Source: Pseudomonas cremoris
GTDB taxonomy: Bacteria > Pseudomonadota > Gammaproteobacteria > Pseudomonadales > Pseudomonadaceae
Length of the DNA stretch: 64,000 nucleotides
Direction: 5' to 3'
Assembly: GCF_014230465.1 (NCBI RefSeq)
Contig: NZ_JAAXCY010000013.1
Coordinates: 1 to 64,000, forward strand
A program made the translations under genes and the position numbers. Numbering within the stretch: position 1 is the stretch's first letter; each line of letters starts with the position of its first letter. Positions 54,562 to 64,000 of the stretch are shown piece by piece. Under the pieces are notes generated by a model. The model was not told where the DNA came from. It worked only from the letters and a program-made list of their open reading frames with translations, and ran no database searches.

Positions 54562-55407
54562 TCAGCGTGGCAGCTTGAGATTGTTCCAGATTGCGAGGCT
54601 CGGCTCAGCCTGGTTCAGGGTATAGAAGTGCAACCCTGGCGCGCCACCTTGCAACAAACTTTCACACATTTCTGTGATGACCTGCTCACCGAACGCCTGG
54701 ATGCTCTTGACGTCGTCGCCATAGGCTTCCAGTTGTTTGCGCACCCAGCGTGGGATTTCGGCGCCACAAGCGTCGGAAAAACGCGCGAGCTTGCTGTAGT
54801 TGGTGATCGGCATGATGCCCGGCACGATGGGGATATTCACGCCCATGGCCCGTACACGCTCGACAAAGTAGAAGTAGCTGTCGGCATTGAAGAAGTACTG
54901 GGTGATCGCACTGTCGGCACCGGCGTTGGCCTTGCGCACGAAGTTCCGCAGGTCTTCTTCGAAGTTGCGTGCCTGTGGGTGCATCTCCGGGTAAGCCGCC
55001 ACTTCGATGTGGAAGTGGTCGCCGCTTTCTTCGCGGATGAAGCTCACCAGGTCGTTGGCGTAGCGCAGCTCACCGCTGGCCATGCCCATGCCGGACGGCA
55101 GGTCGCCACGCAGGGCAACAATGCGCTTGATGCCGGCTTGCTGGTATTGGGTCAGCAGGCCGCGCAGGTCGTCCTTGCTGTCGCCCACGCACGAAAGGTG
55201 CGGAGCGGCGGGAACTTTGACTTGGCTTTCCAGCTGCAGCACGGTGTTGATCGTGCGGTCACGGGTCGAGCCGCCGGCGCCGTAGGTGCAGGAAAAGAAG
55301 TCGGGGTTGTAGCTGGCCAACTGCGTAGCAGTCGCCATCAGTTTTTCATGCCCAGCATCGGTCTTGGTCGGGAAGAACTCGAAGCTGTAGCGACGTTCTT
55401 GGGACAT
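54562..55407 (-). CDS. metF: 5,10-methylenetetrahydrofolate reductase
   Basis: MetF reduces methylene-THF to methyl-THF, the methyl source for methionine synthase. The 281-residue flavoprotein begins with SFEFFPTKTDAGHEKL, contains SCTYGAGGSTRDRTI, VALRGDLPSG and the late PGIMPITNYSKLARFSDACG, all characteristic. It lies 95 bases after ahcY on the same strand with a hairpin between, so part of its transcription may come from the SAH-controlled ahcY promoter. Confidence 0.96.
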   Translation of the reverse strand: MSQERRYSFEFFPTKTDAGHEKLMATATQLASYNPDFFSCTYGAGGSTRDRTINTVLQLESQVKVPAAPHLSCVGDSKDDLRGLLTQYQQAGIKRIVALRGDLPSGMGMASGELRYANDLVSFIREESGDHFHIEVAAYPEMHPQARNFEEDLRNFVRKANAGADSAITQYFFNADSYFYFVERVRAMGVNIPIVPGIMPITNYSKLARFSDACGAEIPRWVRKQLEAYGDDVKSIQAFGEQVITEMCESLLQGGAPGLHFYTLNQAEPSLAIWNNLKLPR

Positions 55408-55460
55408 GGTAATAACCCTATGAAACTCAGATACCGGAAGTCATGCACCGCCGCTCCCAC

Positions 55461-55493
55461 ATAAAGCCCGCTCCCCTTGAAAGGGAGCGGGCC
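55461..55493 (-). terminator. Hairpin between ahcY and metF
   Basis: On the minus strand GCCCGCTCCC pairs with GGGAGCGGGC around a short A/T-containing loop, followed by TTTAT. This could be an intrinsic terminator or attenuator for ahcY that limits read-through into metF. The adjacent CGCTCCCACA looks like a REP end, so it may derive from a repeat element. Confidence 0.6.
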
Positions 55494-55502
55494 GCAGGCC
55501 GA

Positions 55503-57643
<2,141 letters not shown>

Positions 57644-57682
57644 TCCTGCCGGGTCAGTGAACGCTCGTGACGGGCGACAGGT

Positions 57683-57715
57683 CGTACCTGAACAACACCC
57701 TCCTGTTCAGGTACG
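57683..57715 (+). promoter_or_regulatory. Perfect 12-base inverted repeat over the ribosome binding region
   Basis: CGTACCTGAACA and TGTTCAGGTACG are exact complements around a nine-base loop (ACACCCTCC), ending three bases before the start codon at 57719. The only Shine-Dalgarno-like bases (CAGG) lie inside the right arm, so the hairpin would cover the ribosome binding site in mRNA; as DNA it would also serve as an operator. Confidence 0.6.
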
Positions 57716-57718
57716 CCC

Positions 57719-58606
57719 ATGGCCACGCAAGAAGACGGCAAGACCCCCAACCTGTCGCAGGAAGAGCAGCAGGACGTCGACAAGAACCAGCCACCCCGCG
57801 CGGCGGTGCTGCATGAAATCATCCGCACCCAGGGCGACCAGGAGCTGGAGCGCAACGTAGCGGCGCTGTGGTGGTCGGCGCTGGCCGCCGGCCTGACCAT
57901 GGGCCTCTCGCTGATGGGCATGGGCCTGCTCAACTCGCGCCTGCCAGACGGTGAGGGGTTCAAGGTGATCGCCAGCTTCGGCTACTGCGCGGGCTTCCTC
58001 GCTGTGATCCTGGCGCGCCAGCAACTGTTCACCGAAAACACCCTGACCGCTGTGCTGCCGGTGATGAGCAAACCCACGCTGGCGAATGCCGGGCGTTTGC
58101 TACGGCTGTGGACGGTGGTGCTGGTAGGCAATTTGTGCGGCACCTTGCTGGTAGCGTACGTGATGCTGCACCTGCCGATTTTTGATACCAAGACTGACCT
58201 GGCTTTTCTGGAGATCGGGCGCAAGGTCATGGAAAACGACCCCGGCCAGATGTTTGCCAAGGGCATCGTTTCTGGCTGGATGATCGCCACCATGGTGTGG
58301 ATGATCCCGTCGATGGAAAGCGCCAAGATGTTCATCATCATCCTGATCACCTACCTGATGGCCCTAGGCGACTTCACCCACATCGTGGTGGGTTCGGCGG
58401 AAGTGTCGTACCTGGTGTTTGCCGGCGAGTTGCCGTGGAAGGATTTCTGGCGGGTGTTCGCCGGGCCGACGCTGGCGGGCAATATCATTGGCGGCAGTTT
58501 TATCTTTGCGCTGATCAGTCATGCGCAGATTCGCAGTGAAAGCAGTTTGCCGGGCAAGGCTGCTGCGGACCCTAGGCATCCGCAGCAGATCAAAAAGGGT
58601 CAGTGA
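57719..58606 (+). CDS. Formate/nitrite transporter family protein
   Basis: This 295-residue membrane protein of the FNT family has a polar N-terminal region (about 45 residues, rich in Glu and Gln) and six hydrophobic helices from about residue 50. The segment LARQQLFTENTLTAVLPV is the family's conserved second helix region. The FNT family carries formate, nitrite or other small anions; this long-N-terminus form is close to E. coli YfdC. Its 3' end overlaps the convergent antiporter gene by 7 bases. Confidence 0.87.
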   Translation: MATQEDGKTPNLSQEEQQDVDKNQPPRAAVLHEIIRTQGDQELERNVAALWWSALAAGLTMGLSLMGMGLLNSRLPDGEGFKVIASFGYCAGFLAVILARQQLFTENTLTAVLPVMSKPTLANAGRLLRLWTVVLVGNLCGTLLVAYVMLHLPIFDTKTDLAFLEIGRKVMENDPGQMFAKGIVSGWMIATMVWMIPSMESAKMFIIILITYLMALGDFTHIVVGSAEVSYLVFAGELPWKDFWRVFAGPTLAGNIIGGSFIFALISHAQIRSESSLPGKAAADPRHPQQIKKGQ

Positions 58607-59859
58607 TGCTCAGGTGCAAGCTGGGGCTCGTCCCGGGTCACGCGCTTGACCAGCTTGCCGATGCTCAGGCCCTGCAACAGGATCGACGACAGCACCACGA
58701 TGTAGGTGATGCTCAGCAGCAGGTCACGTTCCGGGCCCAGCGGCAACGCCAAGGCCAGGGCAACCGACACACCACCACGCAGGCCGCCCCACGTAAGGAT
58801 GCGGATGGTGCCGCGCGGCACCGTGCGCCAGCGACGTAGCAGCAAGATCGCCGGCGCCACCGTCAGCAGGCGCGAGAGCAGAATCGCTACCGCCAGCAAG
58901 CTGGCTGCGAACACGTGCAGCCAGTTGAACGGCAACAGCAGCAATTCCATGCCGATCAATGCGAACAGCAAGGCGTTGAGCATGTCATCGAGCAATTCCC
59001 AGAAACCGTCGAGGTAGCGGCGTGTCATGTCGTTCATCGCCAGTTTGCGGCCCAAGTTGCCGATGATCAGGCCCGCGACCACCATCGCAATCGGTGCAGA
59101 GACATGCAGTTCAGTGGCCATCGCGGAGCCGCCGATCACCAGGGCGAGGGTCAGCATCACTTCGATCTGGTGCTGCTCGATGCTCTTGATCATCAGGTAC
59201 ACCAGATAGCCGATCAAGCCGCCGAACAGCACGCCGCCAATCGCCTCATGGGCGAACAGCATGGCCGTGGCGGCTACCGTTGGGGTTTCGCCCAGCTGTG
59301 CAATGCCCAGCAACACGGTAAACACCACCACCGCCGTGCCGTCGTTGAACAGCGACTCGCCGACGATGGTGGTTTTCAGCGGTTTGGAGGCGTTGGCGGT
59401 ACGCAGCACGCCCAGAACCGCAATCGGATCGGTGGGCGAGATCAGTGCACCGAACAGCAGGCAGTAGAGGAAGCTCACATGCCAGCCAAACAGGGCAAAG
59501 ATGTAATAGGCCAAGCTGCCGATGACCACGGTGGCGATCAATACGCCGAAGGTCGCCAGCAGGCCGATGGGCCAGCGATAACTGCGCAGGTCACTCAGGT
59601 TGACGTGCAAGGCGCCGGCGAACAGCAGGAACGAGAGCATCCAGTTCATCAGCAAGTCGCCGAAGTCGATCTGGCCGATCAATTGCTGGATGCGTTCTTC
59701 CAGGCCCGGGTAGCCGAGCACGCTCAGGCCTTGCAGGATCAGGGAAAAAAGCAGGGCCGTGACCATTACGCCGATAGTGGGCGGCAGGCCGATAAAGCGG
59801 AAGTTCACATAAGTGAGCAGGGTGGTAAGGCAAATAAAGGCGGCGACAAGTTCAAGCAT
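58600..59859 (-). CDS. Na+/H+ antiporter, CPA1/NhaP type
   Basis: This 419-residue protein has about 12 membrane helices and the CPA1 cation site in FGALISPTDPIAVLGVL. Later segments include VGESLFNDGTAVVVFTVLLG and LTWGGLRGGVSVALAL, both typical. It should exchange sodium or potassium for protons. There is no long cytoplasmic tail (the C-terminus ends after about residue 400). Its stop lies inside the end of the convergent transporter gene. Confidence 0.9.
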   Translation of the reverse strand: MLELVAAFICLTTLLTYVNFRFIGLPPTIGVMVTALLFSLILQGLSVLGYPGLEERIQQLIGQIDFGDLLMNWMLSFLLFAGALHVNLSDLRSYRWPIGLLATFGVLIATVVIGSLAYYIFALFGWHVSFLYCLLFGALISPTDPIAVLGVLRTANASKPLKTTIVGESLFNDGTAVVVFTVLLGIAQLGETPTVAATAMLFAHEAIGGVLFGGLIGYLVYLMIKSIEQHQIEVMLTLALVIGGSAMATELHVSAPIAMVVAGLIIGNLGRKLAMNDMTRRYLDGFWELLDDMLNALLFALIGMELLLLPFNWLHVFAASLLAVAILLSRLLTVAPAILLLRRWRTVPRGTIRILTWGGLRGGVSVALALALPLGPERDLLLSITYIVVLSSILLQGLSIGKLVKRVTRDEPQLAPEHH

Positions 59860-60062
59860 CCGGGGTCCTTGGAGGTTCAGAAGTCAGTAATGGGGGGATG
59901 GACCGCAGCTGCGGCGCGATGTTGCAGGGCGAGGCGCAAAAGTCCGACAGAACCTTTCCAGGTGTGGCGGTTCATAGCGGTAAGTGCGGCTCGCCAGAAT
60001 TGGTGCTAAAACTCTAATTTCTGTTTCAAATTAAACATAGAAAACTATAAAAGGAATCGGTG

Positions 60063-60449
60063 ATGACGGTAGCGTTCTGGTGTGTGTTGATCGCAATTTT
60101 CCTGCCTTACCTGTGCACGGGCGTGGCCAAGTTCAGCGGCGGCAAGTTCGGGCCGCGTCAGAACCATGACCCGCGTGCATTCCTGGAAACCCTCGAAGGG
60201 TTTGCCAAACGTGCCCACAGCGCGCAGCTCAACAGTTTCGAAGTTACCCCGGCGTTTGCTGCGGCGGTGATTATCGCGCACTTGGCCGGTACCGCCGAAT
60301 TGGTGACCATCAATGTGCTGGCTGTGCTGTTTATCACCAGCCGCCTGCTGTACATCATTTGCTACCTGGCGGACTGGGCGATCCTGCGTTCGCTGGTGTG
60401 GTTCGCGGGGATGGCGTTGATTGCGAGTTTCTTCTTCGTCTCGATGTAA
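60063..60449 (+). CDS. MAPEG family membrane protein
   Basis: This 128-residue protein has four hydrophobic helices and the MAPEG features FLETLEGFAKRAHSAQLNSFE and the late ADWAILRSLVWFAGMALI. Bacterial members are glutathione-linked or of unknown function. ATG 60063 is used rather than the adjacent GTG; the leader has AAGGAA about nine bases before it. A 203-base gap separates it from the antiporter; no structure other than AT-rich sequence is seen. Confidence 0.88.
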   Translation: MTVAFWCVLIAIFLPYLCTGVAKFSGGKFGPRQNHDPRAFLETLEGFAKRAHSAQLNSFEVTPAFAAAVIIAHLAGTAELVTINVLAVLFITSRLLYIICYLADWAILRSLVWFAGMALIASFFFVSM

Positions 60450-60467
60450 CGTTTGACGTAAATCCCC

Positions 60468-60556
60468 TGTGGGAGCGGGCTTGCTCGCGAATGCGGTGTG
60501 TCAGTCAGCACATCTGATACTGATACACCGCATTCGCGAGCAAGCCCGCTCCCACA
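60468..60556. repeat. REPIN palindrome between the MAPEG gene and mltA
   Basis: A doublet with GTGGGAGCGGGCTTGCTCGC on the left and its complement on the right, with a short centre. It lies in the convergent gap between the MAPEG gene and mltA and shares the TGATCTTCAGCGT flank with the copy at 27338. Confidence 0.9.
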
Positions 60557-60577
60557 TTTTTGATCTTCAGCGTCCTT

Positions 60578-61762
60578 TTAGGTGCCGGCAGGAGCTTCAG
60601 GTACTTGAGGTAGCGCTGCACCCTTGGGCCACAACATCCAGATCTGCCCCTGCTGCTTCATATTCCCCGCCAACTCCCCCGCCGCAGCACCGGTGCCCCA
60701 GAACAAGTCGGCACGCACTTCGCCGGTGATCGCGCCGCCAGTGTCTTGCGCGGCAACAGGCCTTGCGATGGGAGAACCATCTGGTTTGGTCGTGGACAGC
60801 CACAACAGGCTGCCCAGCGGAATCACCTTGCGATCCACCGCTACGCTATAACCGGCCGTCAACGGTACGTTCAGCGAGCCGCGCGGGCCTTCGTTGCTGT
60901 CGGGGCGGGCGCTGAAGAACACGTAGCTGGGGTTGCTCGCCAGCAGTTCCGGGATGCGTTGTGGGTTGGCCTTGGCCCAGGCGCTGATGGCGCCCATGGT
61001 CACGTCTTCTTTCTTCAACTCACCTTGCTCCACCAGCCAACGGCCGATGGGACGGTAGGGGTAGCCGTTCTGGTCGCCATAGCCGACGCGCAGTTGGCGC
61101 CCACCGGCCAGTTGAATGCGACCTGAGCCTTGGATCTGCAGAAATTGCAGGTCCATCGGGTCTGTCAGCCAGGCAATCGGCTTGGCCGTGGAGCCTTGGC
61201 CATTGATGGCGCTGGCGTCGTCGTAAGGCTTGAGCACTCGACCTTCCAGGCGACCGCGCAGGCGCTTGCCCTTGAGTTCGGGGTAGATGCTTTCCAGGTT
61301 GACGATGATCAGGTCATCCGGCACGCCATACACCGGTACATGGGCGGTGGCGGTCTTGGTCAGGCTGCCGGGGTAGACCGGTTCGTAGTAGCCGGTGATC
61401 AGGCCGTTGGGGGTATTGTCTGCCGAGCGCAGGCCGAACACATCCAGGCGCTCCTTGAGAAAACCACGCACCGCCACGGCATTGCCGGGCACCGTGGCTG
61501 CTGCTGCGCAGGTCGCGCCCCAGATCGGGTCGGCCTTGAGGCGTTGGCAGGCGCTGCGCCAGGATTCGAAGCCGGCGAGCAAGTCGCTGTCGGACACGGC
61601 TGGCAGGGCTTCCCAGGGGGCGCTTACATAGGTGGCGACGGCGTGAGGCTTTGAAGTTTCATCTTTGGCTGGCTCTTTACCCGCATCGCAACCGGCTAGC
61701 AGTGCAATCATCGGTAAAGCCCACGCCAACCGGAGGCTCCAGCGTTTTGAAGTGACATTCAT
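60578..61762 (-). CDS. mltA: Membrane-bound lytic murein transglycosylase A
   Basis: MltA cleaves the glycan strands of peptidoglycan with formation of 1,6-anhydromuramic acid. The 394-residue lipoprotein has a signal peptide with lipobox LLAGC (C25). Conserved parts are PNGLITGYYEPVYPGS and the C-terminal 3D domain with AAQDTGGAITGEVRADLFWG, whose aspartates are catalytic. ATG 61762 starts the signal peptide. It is divergent from the cytochrome gene, with 129 bases between starts. Confidence 0.94.
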   Translation of the reverse strand: MNVTSKRWSLRLAWALPMIALLAGCDAGKEPAKDETSKPHAVATYVSAPWEALPAVSDSDLLAGFESWRSACQRLKADPIWGATCAAAATVPGNAVAVRGFLKERLDVFGLRSADNTPNGLITGYYEPVYPGSLTKTATAHVPVYGVPDDLIIVNLESIYPELKGKRLRGRLEGRVLKPYDDASAINGQGSTAKPIAWLTDPMDLQFLQIQGSGRIQLAGGRQLRVGYGDQNGYPYRPIGRWLVEQGELKKEDVTMGAISAWAKANPQRIPELLASNPSYVFFSARPDSNEGPRGSLNVPLTAGYSVAVDRKVIPLGSLLWLSTTKPDGSPIARPVAAQDTGGAITGEVRADLFWGTGAAAGELAGNMKQQGQIWMLWPKGAALPQVPEAPAGT

Positions 61763-61891
61763 ACACAAAATTCCTGACGCGATTGCCCGCGCCGCAGCGC
61801 TTTTGGGCAACCCTTATTATTAATAGGGCTATTGGTCTTTACGGGCGGGGCGAGGATACTGGCCGCCGTTTCCCGTGACCTCGAAGCCACC

Positions 61892-62341
61892 ATGACTTTT
61901 AAAAGACTGACCGTTGTATTGCTGGCCTGCCTGACACTGTCCGCCTGTGGCGGTGTTGATCCGAATTCGCCCCTGGGCCAGCGCAAGGCGATCTTCAAGC
62001 AGATGCTCAAGACCGGCGAAGACCTGGGCGGCATGTTGCGCGGGCGCATTCCCTTCGACGGCGCGAAATTCGCTGACGGCGCAGTCAAACTGGATGCGTT
62101 GTCCCATGAACCGTGGAAACATTTCCCGAGCGTGCGTGAAGAAGACCACACCAGCGCCAAGGATGACGTTTGGCAGCAGCAGGCACGCTTCCAGGAACTG
62201 GCCCGCAACCTGGAAACGGCCACCGGTGAATTGGTGGTCGCAAGCCAGGTTCAGCCTTACAAGGCCAGTAATCTTGGGCCGGCCGTGCAGAAGGTCGAAG
62301 ATGCCTGCACGGCCTGCCATAAACAGTTTCGGGACCACTGA
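61892..62341 (+). CDS. Cytochrome c'-like lipoprotein
   Basis: This 149-residue protein has a signal sequence ending in LSAC (lipid cysteine C19) and a single heme c motif CTACH at 139-143, near the C-terminus as in four-helix cytochromes c'. The helical body includes RKAIFKQMLKTGEDLGGMLR. It may be a periplasmic electron carrier or gas-binding protein. ATG 61892 gives the proper signal. It ends six bases before the convergent DUF1090 gene. Confidence 0.85.
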   Translation: MTFKRLTVVLLACLTLSACGGVDPNSPLGQRKAIFKQMLKTGEDLGGMLRGRIPFDGAKFADGAVKLDALSHEPWKHFPSVREEDHTSAKDDVWQQQARFQELARNLETATGELVVASQVQPYKASNLGPAVQKVEDACTACHKQFRDH

Positions 62342-62347
62342 CCGGTT

Positions 62348-62743
62348 TTACTTGTCGAGGTCTTCCACGGCGTCTTGCAGTTCTTTGCGTGACTGGGCGA
62401 GCTTTTCCTTACGCTTGTTGATCTTGTCCGCGTCGCCTTTTTTCATGGCCTTGTCGAGGTCGGCCTGACGACGGCTGACCTCGTGCTTGGCGTCGAGCAC
62501 CTTGTTTTCGCGCTCTTTGCGCAAGGATGCATCGGTGCAATTGGCGGTCACTTCGCTCAGGGCTTTTTCCAGGCCGGCTTGTTGTTCAGTGTTGCCGTGG
62601 GCCTTGGCTTGTTCGATCTGGGTGCTGATGGCTTGGCGTTTGGCGGCGCAGCCGGTGAGCTCTGGTGCTTCCTCGGCAGCCAGCAACGGCGTGGCCATGA
62701 AGCTTGCGACGGTCAGCAGGGCAAAAGGGGCTAGAAATTTCAT
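62348..62743 (-). CDS. DUF1090 periplasmic protein (YqjC-like)
   Basis: This 131-residue exported protein has a signal peptide at about residues 1-22 and then a mostly helical, highly charged body: GCAAKRQAISTQIEQAKAHG, TANCTDASLRKERENKVL and Lys/Asp/Glu-rich repeats ending EDLDK, likely a coiled coil. Two cysteines may form a disulfide. The function of DUF1090 proteins is unknown. ATG 62743 is used because it starts the signal peptide. Confidence 0.85.
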   Translation of the reverse strand: MKFLAPFALLTVASFMATPLLAAEEAPELTGCAAKRQAISTQIEQAKAHGNTEQQAGLEKALSEVTANCTDASLRKERENKVLDAKHEVSRRQADLDKAMKKGDADKINKRKEKLAQSRKELQDAVEDLDK

Positions 62744-62782
62744 GTGGGGCTCCAAGGTCGCAGTCTTATGGCCGGGCTGGGT

Positions 62783-64000
<1,218 letters not shown>

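Overview
This window looks like a chromosomal segment of a Pseudomonas of the fluorescens group. The main evidence is the gene order yggS/pilT, pyrC'-pyrB-pyrR-ruvX-yqgE-tonB-gshB and pilGHIJ-chpA, which matches the known Pseudomonas arrangement. Codon use is GC-rich throughout, and a family of REP/REPIN palindromes with a GTGGGAGCGGGCTTGC core is scattered between genes. I see no tRNA, rRNA, insertion sequence, prophage or CRISPR array. The window starts inside a DUF423 gene and ends inside ligB.

Layout: 0-2.1 kb holds thiS-thiG-trmB. 2.1-8.7 kb is a run of minus-strand housekeeping genes: yggS-proC-yggT, a hairpin, then metX-metW-DUF4426-rdgB-hemW and DUF3392. At 8.8-11.2 kb are pilT, an NlpC/P60 peptidase and a double-TM2 membrane protein. 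11.3-17.2 kb carries the pyrimidine genes (pyrR-pyrB-pyrC', the last a catalytically dead dihydroorotase), ruvX, yqgE, a TonB and gshB. 17.5-27.3 kb is a reduced Pil-Chp chemosensory cluster (pilG, pilH, pilI, pilJ, chpA, chpC) without the adaptation enzymes PilK and ChpB. 27.4-36.3 kb starts with a lone HigA-type antitoxin beside a possible decayed toxin. A complete malonate decarboxylase and uptake operon follows (mdcABCDEGH-madLM), then its LysR regulator mdcR. 36.3-41.7 kb holds a split chromate-type transporter, a hemolysin III-family protein and a LysR-controlled set (D-amino-acid dehydrogenase-like oxidoreductase, RidA, binding protein). 41.9-45.5 kb holds rsmE, bioA, a cytochrome b561 and a YceI protein. 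45.6-50.3 kb is an envelope cluster: AraC regulator, DUF1254/DUF1214 protein, MipA/OmpV porin-like protein, class A acid phosphatase and a beta-barrel-like protein. 50.4-57.6 kb has rhlE, a periplasmic binding protein, a glycosyltransferase-like protein, metF, and ahcY behind an SAH riboswitch. 57.7-64 kb has a formate/nitrite-type transporter, a Na+/H+ antiporter, MAPEG, MltA, a cytochrome c'-like lipoprotein, DUF1090 and ligB.

Shared themes: the methyl cycle appears in metX/metW, metF and ahcY, with ahcY (and perhaps metF) sensed through SAH. Surface motility appears in pilT, the chemosensory genes and the neighbouring TonB. Malonate use forms a self-contained catabolic unit. The best targets for a second look are the coherent loss of methylation adaptation from the Pil-Chp cluster, a 12-bp perfect inverted repeat over the ribosome binding region of the formate/nitrite-type transporter, the envelope cluster at 45.6-50.3 kb, and the opposite architectures of two REP doublet types.
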